A stretch of 64,000 nt of DNA from an uncultured Bacteroidota bacterium (GTDB lineage Bacteria > Bacteroidota > Bacteroidia > Chitinophagales > Chitinophagaceae): the NCBI GenBank assembly GCA_903906365.1, contig CAIVKC010000024.1, forward strand, positions 62,001-126,000. Reading direction: 5' to 3'. Positions 27,451-36,529 of this stretch are shown here, in pieces (within the stretch, counting starts at the first letter, position 1; the number at the start of each line of letters is the position of its first letter). Both the position numbers and the translations under genes were made by a program. The notes beneath the pieces were generated by a model. That model worked only from the letters and a program-made list of their open reading frames with translations. It did not search any database and was not told the origin of the DNA.

Positions 27451-28398
27451 ATGGATTATACAATTAGTGAGAAAGTACATTGCCTCATCATTGGTTCTGG
27501 GCCTGCAGGATATACGGCTGCTGTATATGCCGCAAGGGCAAACCTGAAGCCGGTACTTTACCAGGGACTTCAGCCCGGGGGGCAGCTGACTATTACCACG
27601 GAAGTGGAAAATTACCCGGGCTATCCCCAAGGTGTGCAGGGACCTGACATGATGGTCGATTTTGAAAAACAGGCAAAGAGGATGGGTGCGGATATACGCT
27701 ACGGTATCGCTACCCGGGTGGATTTTTCCAGCCAGCCCTATAAAGTGCAGATTGATGAGGACAAATGGATCCAGGCCGATGCTGTCATCATCTCCACAGG
27801 CGCTTCCGCCAAATGGCTTGGTTTGGAAAGCGAACAGCGGCTCAATGGTTACGGGGTAAGTGCCTGTGCGGTTTGCGACGGGTTTTTTTTCCGGGGAAAG
27901 GAAGTGGCCATTGTAGGGGCCGGGGATACGGCAGCTGAGGAGGCCCTCTATCTGTCCAAACTATGCAGCACCGTTCATATGCTGGTCAGGCGTGAACAAA
28001 TGCGGGCTTCAAAGGTTATGCAGGAAAGGGTGCTACATACGCCAAACATTAAACTCTACTGGAACAGTGAGGCAGATGAAGTGATGGGTGAAAATAAAGT
28101 GGAGGCCCTGCGCATCCGCAACAACCTCTCCGGTGAGACACAGACCATTCCGGTAAGTGGTTTTTTTGTCGCCATTGGGCATCAGCCAAATTCGGACATC
28201 TTCAAAGGCTGGATTGATATGGATGAAGCAGGATATATACTGACGGTTCCCGGTTCTTCCAGGACCAATAGGGAGGGTGTCTTTGCTGCCGGAGATGTGC
28301 AGGATAAAATTTACAGGCAGGCCGTTACCGCCGCGGGAAGCGGATGCATGGCGGCACTCGATGCCGAAAGGTACCTGTCAGCCAAAGGGCTGGCCTGA
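27451..28398 (+). CDS. trxB: Thioredoxin reductase
   Basis: This 315-residue flavoprotein reduces thioredoxin with NADPH. FAD-binding 'LIIGSGPAGYTAAVYAARA' is at the N-terminus, the redox motif is Cys139-Ala-Val-Cys142 ('CAVCDG'), the NADPH-binding motif is 'VAIVGAGDTAAEEALYL', and the second FAD motif is 'VFAAGDVQDKIYRQ'. It is standard TrxB in length and order. The start was set by the -7 element at 27422-27429. folB follows after 108 bases. Confidence 0.95.
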   Translation: MDYTISEKVHCLIIGSGPAGYTAAVYAARANLKPVLYQGLQPGGQLTITTEVENYPGYPQGVQGPDMMVDFEKQAKRMGADIRYGIATRVDFSSQPYKVQIDEDKWIQADAVIISTGASAKWLGLESEQRLNGYGVSACAVCDGFFFRGKEVAIVGAGDTAAEEALYLSKLCSTVHMLVRREQMRASKVMQERVLHTPNIKLYWNSEADEVMGENKVEALRIRNNLSGETQTIPVSGFFVAIGHQPNSDIFKGWIDMDEAGYILTVPGSSRTNREGVFAAGDVQDKIYRQAVTAAGSGCMAALDAERYLSAKGLA

Positions 28399-28506
28399 AT
28401 AGGCAAGGGGTTCCTGGTTTGGTCCGGCGGCATGCACATCCTCCGGATGATAAACAGGGCGCCTTTTTTACCATGATTACATGCAATCAACCACCAAGCC
28501 AAACCG

Positions 28507-28866
28507 ATGATTACAGTTCATTTACAGGAGGTTTTCCTATTCGCCCATCATGGTATATATGAACAGGAGCGCGAAAATGGAAATACTTTTGAAATAAGCC
28601 TGCATGTGAGTTATGAGCCGCCTGCCGGTGATCTGGATGATATAAGCCGGATGGTTGACTATGAGGTGCTTTTTGGTATTATCCGCCATCAAATGAAAAC
28701 ACCGTCGCCCCTGCTTGAGCAGGTATGCCATTCGGTCATCAGCCAGGTAAAGCAATATTATCCCCAGGTTACCAAAATAAGTATGTCCCTGTTCAAACTG
28801 AAGGCCCCCATTGCAGGATTTGAAGGAAAGGCCGGGGTTACCCTGGAACAAATCTTTGATATTTAA
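28507..28866 (+). CDS. folB: Dihydroneopterin aldolase
   Basis: This 119-residue folate-pathway enzyme converts dihydroneopterin to hydroxymethyl-dihydropterin. 'VFLFAHHGIYEQERENGNTFEISLHV' contains the conserved HGxxxxE motif, 'VDYEVLFGII' follows, and the end has 'TKISMSLFKLKAPI' with the conserved Lys. It is close upstream of the TPR gene (8 bases), probably co-transcribed. Confidence 0.9.
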   Translation: MITVHLQEVFLFAHHGIYEQERENGNTFEISLHVSYEPPAGDLDDISRMVDYEVLFGIIRHQMKTPSPLLEQVCHSVISQVKQYYPQVTKISMSLFKLKAPIAGFEGKAGVTLEQIFDI

Positions 28867-28874
28867 ATGTAGTC

Positions 28875-29627
28875 ATGTATTCTATCCGGTTTTTATTTTT
28901 CTTATTGCTTCCATTGTCCGGCATATGCCAGGATGCTGAACGGCTTTTCAGGGAAGGGGAGCGGCTGGAGGCCAGTTTTCAGGAAAATGAGGCCTTTCTC
29001 AGATATGCCCAGGTACTTGCCACCCAACCCGGTCATTTGCAGGCCCTTTGTAAATGCAGCGACCTTTGCAGCCGTATTGGAAACAGGGAAAAGGATAAAG
29101 CCAGGAAAATAGAATATTTCAAAGCGGCGCGAAACTATGCGGCTACTGCACTGATCGTCAATCCAAATTCTTCCCTGGCAAACTTCGAAATGGCCGTTGC
29201 CATGGGATGCACAGCGATGGTTACCAACGGCAGGGAAAAAATCAGGGCAGTAAACGATATCAGAAAATTTGCCGAACATGCCATCAGGCAGGATCCCGGC
29301 AATTTCCGTGCGTATTTTGTACTGGGCAGGTGGCATTATGAGGTCAGTAACCTAAACAGCGTGGAAAGAACCTTCGCCAGGTTGTTTTTGGGGGGCATGC
29401 CGGAAGCCACCCTGCAGGAATCTATATTGAACTATGAGAAATGCAGATCGCTCAACCCGTTGTTTATTCTGAATTATATGGAACTGGCCAAGGCCTACCG
29501 GAGAAACGGTCAAAATAACAAGGCCGTGGAATGTCTACACACCATGATTCAACTGCCCAATTCCATGCTGGACGACATTGATTTAAAAATTACCGGCAAA
29601 AAAATGATTGAGGCTTGGTCTCTTTGA
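28875..29627 (+). CDS. TPR-like secreted protein, unknown function
   Basis: This 250-residue protein has a signal peptide ('FLFFLLLPLSGICQ'). Helix-turn-helix repeats follow that look like tetratricopeptides: 'FLRYAQVLATQPGHLQALCKCSDLC', 'YAATALIVNPNSSLANFEMAVAMG', 'HAIRQDPGNFRAYFVLGRWHYE' and 'PLFILNYMELAKAYRRNGQNNKAVECL'. It resembles eukaryotic-RMD/microtubule-regulator-like TPR proteins seen in Bacteroidota. It is probably a periplasmic scaffold. It sits 8 bases after folB and is convergent with the MATE gene. Confidence 0.75.
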   Translation: MYSIRFLFFLLLPLSGICQDAERLFREGERLEASFQENEAFLRYAQVLATQPGHLQALCKCSDLCSRIGNREKDKARKIEYFKAARNYAATALIVNPNSSLANFEMAVAMGCTAMVTNGREKIRAVNDIRKFAEHAIRQDPGNFRAYFVLGRWHYEVSNLNSVERTFARLFLGGMPEATLQESILNYEKCRSLNPLFILNYMELAKAYRRNGQNNKAVECLHTMIQLPNSMLDDIDLKITGKKMIEAWSL

Positions 29628-29676
29628 TTCCGTTCTCTTTTGATTTGCCAGCCTTTCCACGGGTCATCCCCCCTCA

Positions 29677-31002
29677 TTAAATCACCTTTTTTTTCCATCT
29701 TCCGCTTTTCATGTACAGGTAGGAAAAAGTGAATGTCGAAGTCCAGTATACCCATTCCGACATCCATCCATACAGGATGGGCAGGTTAAAAAGCTGCAGA
29801 ACCAAATATACATACAGACAGTAAAAGACAATGGTGATCAGCTCAATGGAAAGGTTCACCGTGGTATTGCCCGTACCCGCGACCGCATTTAGCCAGATGG
29901 TGGAAAAGGACATAAGGATCAGGGCCGACGATATGACACGGATAACCGGAATGGCCGCTTCAATGAAGGCCTGATTCTGGCCGTATACCGACAGAAATAC
30001 CCGGGGCACTATATTGAGCAGCAGGGCTACTGTAGCAGCAAATACCAAACTAAGCCGGATGATTTTGTTTATCAGGTGAAATACCTCTTCTTTTCTGCCC
30101 TGTCCGATAACATTGCTTACCATGGTGGAGGTAGTGGCCGCAAAAGACCAGGTAAATACTCCAAACAGTCCGAATATATTGCGCATGGTATTACTGATGG
30201 CCAGGTCTCTTTCACCATGGTGTTCGATCAGTATATAAAAGAATTCCCAACTTATGATACTGATGGCATATTGAAAAATGAGCGGTGATGACTGAACAAG
30301 TATGAGTCGTGTGGTCTTCCAGTCAAAACCATTTTTTTTGTGGAGGTGCAGGTTTTTGCCGATCCCGGTAACCCTGATTACCAGCAGTACGGCCATCATG
30401 CCTGTACCCTCGGCAATAATGGAGGCAACGGCAGCTCCGGTAAAACCCAGGTGGGGCATCCCCAGATGGCCGAAAATCAGGGCGTAATCCAGTATGATGT
30501 TGACGATGGTTTCCGAAAGGGTGCCGACAATAAGGTACCTGCTCTGGTTGGTTCCAACCAGCAGGGCATTGCGCATCTGGTAGAGGTAGAGTAGGGGTAA
30601 ACCCCAGATCCGGACTTTCAGAAAACCGATAGCCTCCTGCCTTAAAGGGGCCGAATTAAGGGAAAGTTTTAATACAAAAGGGGCTATAAAGTAGGTGGCA
30701 GCGATGCCAATGGCCGCGCAAAAAAATGAAATGCGGACCCCCTGGGAAAAAAGCCTGCCAATCTCTTCCACCCGGTCTTCGCCTGCCCGTCTGGCAATCA
30801 GCGCCTGCAGTCCGTTATTGAGTCCGTTGCCGACTACCGCAAAAATCAGGTAATAAACACCCGTGATGCCGGCCAGGGCAAGATATTTTTCACCATAATG
30901 TCCCAGGAAGATATTGTTGGTAATGAAGTTGATTTGCGGAACCAAAATGGCAAGACTGATTGGCAGGGCAATTTGAAGGATCTGCCGGTTGCTGATGTCC
31001 AC
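29677..31002 (-). CDS. MATE-family multidrug/cation exporter
   Basis: About 441 residues with roughly 12 predicted membrane segments in two related halves, typical MATE N-terminus 'ILQIALPISLAILVPQINFITNNIFLGHYG' and 'GLNNGLQALIARRAGE'. It should export organic cations or drugs using Na+ or H+. The open frame runs back to a TTG at 31053, but a -7-like sequence lies there, so the GTG at 31002 ('VDISNRQ') is the better start. Divergent from the DUF3822 gene. Confidence 0.85.
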   Translation of the reverse strand: MDISNRQILQIALPISLAILVPQINFITNNIFLGHYGEKYLALAGITGVYYLIFAVVGNGLNNGLQALIARRAGEDRVEEIGRLFSQGVRISFFCAAIGIAATYFIAPFVLKLSLNSAPLRQEAIGFLKVRIWGLPLLYLYQMRNALLVGTNQSRYLIVGTLSETIVNIILDYALIFGHLGMPHLGFTGAAVASIIAEGTGMMAVLLVIRVTGIGKNLHLHKKNGFDWKTTRLILVQSSPLIFQYAISIISWEFFYILIEHHGERDLAISNTMRNIFGLFGVFTWSFAATTSTMVSNVIGQGRKEEVFHLINKIIRLSLVFAATVALLLNIVPRVFLSVYGQNQAFIEAAIPVIRVISSALILMSFSTIWLNAVAGTGNTTVNLSIELITIVFYCLYVYLVLQLFNLPILYGWMSEWVYWTSTFTFSYLYMKSGRWKKKVI

Positions 31003-31121
31003 TTTATAGGTATGATTTCTAGTCAGAACAGCCCTTTTTTTTGGGGACCGCAAGGTACAAAAACGGAGCCATCTTGGCGATAACCGTTTTAGCTGCTGTA
31101 TTTTTATAGCCGGATTTGTAG

Positions 31122-31129
31122 TATTATTG
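31122..31129 (+). promoter_or_regulatory. Variant -7 element (TATTATTG) of the DUF3822 gene
   Basis: TATTATTG has one mismatch to TAnnTTTG, is followed by CACC as at holA, and ends 12 bases before the ATG. Confidence 0.4.
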
Positions 31130-31141
31130 CACCCTTAGAAT

Positions 31142-31996
31142 ATGCTAAAACCCTCGTTCAATATACAATGTGACCAGGACCTGACATCGGAAAACAGGCA
31201 ATACAGGTTGCTCATGGAAGTGGGTGTATCCACTTTTGGCTACGTCCTGATGGATATCCGACGAATGCGACCCTCTATTATAAAATATTACGATTACCAT
31301 GCCGGTCCCGACAGGTCAGCCAGGGAATGGCTGGAGGAGATCATTTCCTCAGACGAGGTACTCTCGGGTCAGTACGATGAAGTCATATTAAGTTATGATC
31401 TCCCTGAAAGCAGCCTGGTTCCGGACACTTTTTTTAATTCAGACCTGAATGTGGAATTGACCGATCTCATATATGGCAACCTCAACAGGGGGGTAGTCAT
31501 CAGTGAGAAAATTCCCTGGTGGGAACTGCATAATATTTACAGGCTTCCTTCAGATATTCACGGTTTGTTTCATGACAAATTCAGTTCTGCCCGTCAGTGG
31601 CATTCCTATAGTCTCCTTTTGAAAAGTTATAAGATGTTCAATGCAAAATCCATCCCTGATTTTATAAGGGTGATTTTCCATCCCGACAGATTTGTCCTCA
31701 TGCTTCTCGACAAGGACCGGCTACAGGTCATCCAAAGCTTCGTTTACAGCGATGTGAAGGATGTTATTTATTATATTATGAATTGTTGCAAACAATTCAA
31801 TCTGGATACACACGAGATGACCCTGGAGGTGACCGGGAATATAGATAAGCATTCCGTACTTTTCAATGAACTGCTCAAGTATTTCCTTCATTTGTCCTTT
31901 GAGGACATGGATGATTCCATCACCATCCCGGAAGAATTGAGGGAATTCCCGCTTCATTATTTTTCAACCATTCTGAAAAAGGCCGTATGCGTATAA
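31142..31996 (+). CDS. DUF3822-family protein
   Basis: This 284-residue soluble protein is recognised as the Bacteroidota DUF3822 family by length, the pattern 'LLMEVGVSTFGYVLMD', 'DEVILSYDLPESSLVPDTFF' and 'HFLHLSFEDMD', and its usual place directly before rsmD. Its strand-rich layout suggests an actin/ribonuclease-H-like fold; this is inference. The function is unknown. It overlaps rsmD by 10 bases, so the two are translationally coupled. Confidence 0.8.
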   Translation: MLKPSFNIQCDQDLTSENRQYRLLMEVGVSTFGYVLMDIRRMRPSIIKYYDYHAGPDRSAREWLEEIISSDEVLSGQYDEVILSYDLPESSLVPDTFFNSDLNVELTDLIYGNLNRGVVISEKIPWWELHNIYRLPSDIHGLFHDKFSSARQWHSYSLLLKSYKMFNAKSIPDFIRVIFHPDRFVLMLLDKDRLQVIQSFVYSDVKDVIYYIMNCCKQFNLDTHEMTLEVTGNIDKHSVLFNELLKYFLHLSFEDMDDSITIPEELREFPLHYFSTILKKAVCV

Positions 31997-32532
31997 TTGG
32001 AGGTGAACTTGGCGGCAGGAGAGTTACCCCGCCATCCAAAATGCCCCACACAAGACCCACAACTGATATTGCCAAAGAAGGACTTTTTAATATTATCCAA
32101 AACAACCTGGATACAGATAAACTGAAGACCCTGGACTTATTCGGGGGTACAGGAAGCATTAGTTATGAATTGTCGTCCCGGGGTGTCAAAGACCTCACTG
32201 TTGTTGAAAAGGATCCGGTAATGTATGAGTTCATTAAGAAGACTTCCCTGGAACTGGATCTGTCCGGGTTTAAAGTAATCAAAATGGATGTGTTCAGGTT
32301 TCTGGCACAGTGCAATGAACAATATGATTTAATTTTTGCCGGCCCCCCCTATGCATTACCAAATATCGATGACCTGCCGAAATTGGTGGTTGCACGAAAA
32401 CTATTGTCTCCAAACAGCTGGTTCATTCTGGAACACACTCCCCGCAATAATTACCAGGGTTATCCCCTATACGTTACAGAAAGAAATTACGGCACGACTG
32501 TATTTTCTATTTTTGTAAACAAACAGCATTAG
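31987..32532 (+). CDS. rsmD: 16S rRNA (guanine966-N2)-methyltransferase RsmD
   Basis: This 181-residue protein has the RsmD N-terminus 'MRIIGGELGGRRVTPP' and 'TRPTTDIAKEGLFNII', SAM motif I 'TLDLFGGTGSISYEL', 'VVEKDPVMYEFIKK', and motif IV. In motif IV the usual (N/D)PPY reads Gly119-Pro-Pro-Tyr (codon GGC at 32341). Loss of the acidic/amide residue would be expected to weaken methyl transfer to the guanine N2. It overlaps the DUF3822 gene by 10 bases; bioD follows after 29 bases. Confidence 0.85.
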   Translation: MRIIGGELGGRRVTPPSKMPHTRPTTDIAKEGLFNIIQNNLDTDKLKTLDLFGGTGSISYELSSRGVKDLTVVEKDPVMYEFIKKTSLELDLSGFKVIKMDVFRFLAQCNEQYDLIFAGPPYALPNIDDLPKLVVARKLLSPNSWFILEHTPRNNYQGYPLYVTERNYGTTVFSIFVNKQH

Positions 32533-32561
32533 AAACTGCTCAGGGAAAAACACCTTTTTTC

Positions 32562-33266
32562 ATGGAACATTTCTTTATCACCGGAATTGGGACTGATGTC
32601 GGAAAAACACTGGCAGCGGCTGTCATTACCCAGGCCCTTGGGGCACATTATTGGAAACCGGTACAGGCGGGAGTTGACCCGGGGACGGATAGTTCCTGGA
32701 TTGCAACTATGCTGGATCAACCAGCAGGCAGAATTCATCCCGAAACCTACCGGCTTAAGACACCTGCCTCCCCCCACATCGCCGGCCGTAATGAAGGGGT
32801 TTGGATTGACACTGGCCATATTTATGACCAGTATTTGGAAATATGCCGTTCATTTAAAAAAGAGGGCAGAGAGCCTGCTGAAGACCAATGGCCAAAGCAA
32901 GGTGTCCGGGTACCTTCGGAGCATTTCCTGGTTATTGAAGGAGCAGGGGGCCTGATGGTGCCGCTCAACGATCAAGAATTTGTGGCTGATTTGATCAGCA
33001 GGCTTGGGGTCAGGGTAATACTGGTCAGCAGGAATTACCTGGGGAGCATTAATCATTCCCTGCTCACGGCCCTTGTTTGCAGGCAATATGGACTTCCGGT
33101 CGCGGGCTGGATATTTAATGATCAGTATATGCAGTATGAAGATGAAATTGTCAGGTGGAGCGGGTTTCCTAAAATTGCCTCCATCCCATATACCCCGCTG
33201 GTGGATAAGGAGTTCATCCGGGAACAGGCTGAAAGAATACGTCCAGAATTACTCCGTCTACTGTAA
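32562..33266 (+). CDS. bioD: Dethiobiotin synthetase
   Basis: This 234-residue ATP-dependent carboxylase closes the ureido ring of dethiobiotin. P-loop 'ITGIGTDVGKTLAAAVI' is at the N-terminus, 'YWKPVQAGVDPGTDS' carries the conserved Lys, and 'VIEGAGGLMVPL' is the second family motif. Other biotin genes are not in this window. It lies 29 bases after rsmD and probably shares its transcript. Confidence 0.92.
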   Translation: MEHFFITGIGTDVGKTLAAAVITQALGAHYWKPVQAGVDPGTDSSWIATMLDQPAGRIHPETYRLKTPASPHIAGRNEGVWIDTGHIYDQYLEICRSFKKEGREPAEDQWPKQGVRVPSEHFLVIEGAGGLMVPLNDQEFVADLISRLGVRVILVSRNYLGSINHSLLTALVCRQYGLPVAGWIFNDQYMQYEDEIVRWSGFPKIASIPYTPLVDKEFIREQAERIRPELLRLL

Positions 33267-33320
33267 AATAGCCGCTTTTTATTGTTTGGGAGCCATGAGG
33301 CCGGGATACTGATTTTAGCG

Positions 33321-33328
33321 TACCTTTA
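33321..33328 (+). promoter_or_regulatory. Weak -7-like element before lpxK
   Basis: TACCTTTA has one mismatch to TAnnTTTG and ends 28 bases before the preferred ATG at 33357. Confidence 0.3.
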
Positions 33329-33356
33329 CCCATTGGTATTACTCCTAATCGAGTTT

Positions 33357-34433
33357 ATGAATTTTAATTTCCCATTGCTGAGACCAGTTCGTATTCTGTT
33401 ATTTCCTTTTTCTGTTTTATATGCATTGGTAATATGGGTAAGAAACACCTGCTATGACAAAGGAATCATTACCTCCACTTCATTTAATCTTCCAATTATA
33501 TGCGTTGGCAATCTGGCGGTAGGTGGAACGGGTAAATCACCCATGGTGGAATACCTGGTCAAGTTGCTGAAAGATCATTTTGAACTGGCTGTTTTGAGCA
33601 GGGGGTATAAAAGAAAGACAAGGGGTTATGCCCTGGCTGAAGCGTCTTCCACGGCACTCGACATTGGCGATGAACCCATGGAGTTTCACCGAAAATTTCC
33701 TGATGTAGCCGTAGCAGTAGGAGAAGAAAGAATTGTCGCTATTCCACAACTCTTGCATGACCGGCCAAACACAGAGGCCATTATTCTTGACGATGCCTTT
33801 CAGCACCGAAGCGTAAAAGCCGGGCTTAACCTGATCCTGACCGAATATAATAACCTTTTTACCAGAGACTGGTATTTGCCAACGGGGGATTTGCGGGATG
33901 AAAAAAGAAGTTACCGTCGCGGCGAAATAATTATGGTTACCAAATGCCCCGAAGATCTTTCCATCGGGGACAGGGAAGAAACAATAAGGGAGATTAACCC
34001 CTTGCCCGGCCAGCACGTGTTCTTTTCCTGTATCCAGTATGGGCAACCCTATCATCTGGTCACAAAAAGCGAAACAACCATCAAAAATTCCATGGAAGTA
34101 TTGCTGGTTACAGGTATTGCCAACCCGAGGCCCTTGAAAAAGTACCTGCAGGACAATTCAAAAACCTATTACCAGCTTTCCTACAATGACCATTATATTT
34201 TCAGTATCGACGACCTGAAGGAAATCATCAAGCGGTTTCAATCCATTCAGTCCCGCAATAAGATCATCCTTACCACGGAAAAGGATGCAGTCAGGTTAGT
34301 AAAGTTCCAGATGGAACTAGCCGGGCTTCCGTTTTATGTATTGCCTATCCAATCCAGGATACTCTTTGGGGAAGCAGGCCTTTTCCAGGAGAAAGTGACA
34401 GGATTTATTAAAAATTTTAAAAAACAACCATAA
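33357..34433 (+). CDS. lpxK: Tetraacyldisaccharide 4'-kinase
   Basis: This 358-residue inner-membrane-associated kinase phosphorylates the lipid A precursor. The N-terminal hydrophobic helix 'ILLFPFSVLYALVIWVRN', the P-loop 'VGNLAVGGTGKSPMVEYL', 'LSRGYKRKTRGY', 'DDAFQHRSVKAGLNLIL' and 'LPTGDLRDEKRS' are all family signatures. The open frame starts at 33282; the ATG at 33357 ('MNFNFPLLRPVRILLF') gives the usual length. rnr begins 6 bases after the stop, so they are co-transcribed. Confidence 0.92.
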   Translation: MNFNFPLLRPVRILLFPFSVLYALVIWVRNTCYDKGIITSTSFNLPIICVGNLAVGGTGKSPMVEYLVKLLKDHFELAVLSRGYKRKTRGYALAEASSTALDIGDEPMEFHRKFPDVAVAVGEERIVAIPQLLHDRPNTEAIILDDAFQHRSVKAGLNLILTEYNNLFTRDWYLPTGDLRDEKRSYRRGEIIMVTKCPEDLSIGDREETIREINPLPGQHVFFSCIQYGQPYHLVTKSETTIKNSMEVLLVTGIANPRPLKKYLQDNSKTYYQLSYNDHYIFSIDDLKEIIKRFQSIQSRNKIILTTEKDAVRLVKFQMELAGLPFYVLPIQSRILFGEAGLFQEKVTGFIKNFKKQP

Positions 34434-34439
34434 CATATT

Positions 34440-36461
34440 ATGGGACACAAGAACGAAAAGAAACGAAAGAAGAAATCATCAAACCCCCATTTATACAAAG
34501 GTCGTCTGGATGTGACGAGGTCGGGCATCGGGTTTGTGATTGTTGATAATATGGATAAGGATATCCTGGTCCGCCCCAACGATTTCAACACCGCCCTCCA
34601 CGGGGATACGGTCAGGGTCAGGGTAGTCAATAACGGGGCAAAAAGTGGCCGAATGCAAGGAGAGGTAGCCGAGGTGGTCGAACGCAAACAGATGGAATTC
34701 ATGGGGCGCGTTGAACTGAGCAGAAATTTCGCCTTTTTTATGGCAGATACAGACAAGCCCATGCCTGATATATATATTCCGCTGGATAAATTGAACGGTG
34801 CAACAGACAACGACAGGGTCATTGTCAGGATCATCGAATGGGAGAAAAATAAAAAACCACAGGGCGAGGTCGTACAGGTACTGGACAGTTCCGACGAAAA
34901 CGACCGTGTCATGAAGGAAATATTGCTGGAAAACGGGTTTCCCATATTTTTTCCTGAAGAAGTCCTGGAGGAATCAGGGCGCCTGCCTGACCTTATTTCG
35001 GAGGCTGAGATCGCCAAGCGGCGCGATATGCGCCAAGTCCTGACCTTCACCATCGACCCTGCCGATGCCAAGGACTTTGATGATGCCATTTCATTCCAGA
35101 AGATAAAGGAAGATTTATATGAAATCGGCGTTCATATCGCTGATGTCAGTCATTATGTTGAACCTGAAACAGCGCTTGACAAGGAAGCCTACACCAGGGC
35201 TACTTCCGTATATCTGCCCGACAGGGTTAACCCCATGCTTCCGGAACGTATTTCCAATGAATTGTGTTCCCTCCGCCCCCATGAGGACAAACTGACCTTT
35301 TCTGCCATATTCCATATCAATTCAAAATGCGAGATAAAGGATAAATGGCTGGGGAGATCAGCCATACATTCCGACCACCGCTTTACCTATGAGGATGTCC
35401 AGGAGATTATTGAAGGACGGGAAGGGCCCCACCGTGAACAAGTGTTAATTCTCAATGAACTTGCCCAGCGGTTCCGCAAACAGCGGTTCAAAAGGGGGGC
35501 CATCAACTTTTCTTCCACTGAGGTTCGGTTTAAACTCGATGAGAAAGGCAAACCCGTCGGAATTGTGGTTAAAGAAAGCAAGGAATCCCATCAGCTGATT
35601 GAGGAATTCATGCTGCTGGCTAACCGGGCGGTAGCAGAATTCGTGGGTGAAATCAAACTTAATAAGAAGCCGGTGCCATTCCCCTATCGTATCCACGATA
35701 CCCCGGATAAGGAGAAATTGCTGCCGTTTATAGAGTTTGCCAAAAAATACGGACACAGTTTTGATACCAAGACACCTGAAGGAATCGCTTCTTCATTCAA
35801 CCAGATGCTTGAAGATGTCAAGGGCAAGCCGGAACAGCATGTACTGGAACAGCTGGGTATACGTACTATGGCCAAAGCCATATATACCACAGAAAATATC
35901 GGCCACTATGGACTGGGCTTTGAACATTACTGCCATTTTACTTCCCCGATACGGAGGTATCCCGATGTATTGGTTCACCGGATTTTGCAGGAATGCCTTA
36001 ATGAAAATATTGAACCCGATAAGAAGCTGGAAGGCAAATGCAAGCATTCCAGTGAAAGAGAGCGGGCAGCCATGGACAGTGAGCGGGCAGCCAATAAATA
36101 CAAACAGGTTGAATATATGCAGGATTTTCTGGGCGATGAATTTGAAGGAGTCATCAGCGGGGTATCCTCATTTGGTTTTTGGGTGGAAACAGTACTTCAT
36201 AAATGTGAAGGGCTGGTAGGCGTAAACAGCCTGGCTGATTATGATGATTTCCGGCTGGTGGAAGGCGAATACTGCCTGGCAGGACGCCGCAGCGGGCGCC
36301 AGTTCAGAATGGGAGATAAGGTGGTCATCAAGGTGGTTGCTGCCAACCTGGCCAAACGACAACTGGATTATGAATGGGTTATTAAAAGCAGCATCAAGGA
36401 AGATGTCACGGAAACGGAGGCCGAGATGCATGAAAAAGCCAGGCACAAAAAGAAACACTGA
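34440..36461 (+). CDS. rnr: Ribonuclease R
   Basis: This 673-residue 3'-5' exoribonuclease (RNB family) degrades structured RNA. A basic start ('GHKNEKKRKKKSS') is followed by cold-shock-like domains. The catalytic RNB domain carries 'TIDPADAKDFDDAIS', whose Asp residues bind magnesium. Later come 'HYCHFTSPIRRYPDVLVHR' and an S1 domain ('GVISGVSSFGFWVE'). It ends in a Lys/His-rich tail. It is shorter than the 813-residue E. coli enzyme, as is usual in Bacteroidota. Directly downstream of lpxK. Confidence 0.94.
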   Translation: MGHKNEKKRKKKSSNPHLYKGRLDVTRSGIGFVIVDNMDKDILVRPNDFNTALHGDTVRVRVVNNGAKSGRMQGEVAEVVERKQMEFMGRVELSRNFAFFMADTDKPMPDIYIPLDKLNGATDNDRVIVRIIEWEKNKKPQGEVVQVLDSSDENDRVMKEILLENGFPIFFPEEVLEESGRLPDLISEAEIAKRRDMRQVLTFTIDPADAKDFDDAISFQKIKEDLYEIGVHIADVSHYVEPETALDKEAYTRATSVYLPDRVNPMLPERISNELCSLRPHEDKLTFSAIFHINSKCEIKDKWLGRSAIHSDHRFTYEDVQEIIEGREGPHREQVLILNELAQRFRKQRFKRGAINFSSTEVRFKLDEKGKPVGIVVKESKESHQLIEEFMLLANRAVAEFVGEIKLNKKPVPFPYRIHDTPDKEKLLPFIEFAKKYGHSFDTKTPEGIASSFNQMLEDVKGKPEQHVLEQLGIRTMAKAIYTTENIGHYGLGFEHYCHFTSPIRRYPDVLVHRILQECLNENIEPDKKLEGKCKHSSERERAAMDSERAANKYKQVEYMQDFLGDEFEGVISGVSSFGFWVETVLHKCEGLVGVNSLADYDDFRLVEGEYCLAGRRSGRQFRMGDKVVIKVVAANLAKRQLDYEWVIKSSIKEDVTETEAEMHEKARHKKKH

Positions 36462-36529
36462 TCCGTTGTTGTTTTTACCGCCAGAACCAACTTTTATTTT
36501 AAGTAACGGTTAATACTGTAATTAAACGT

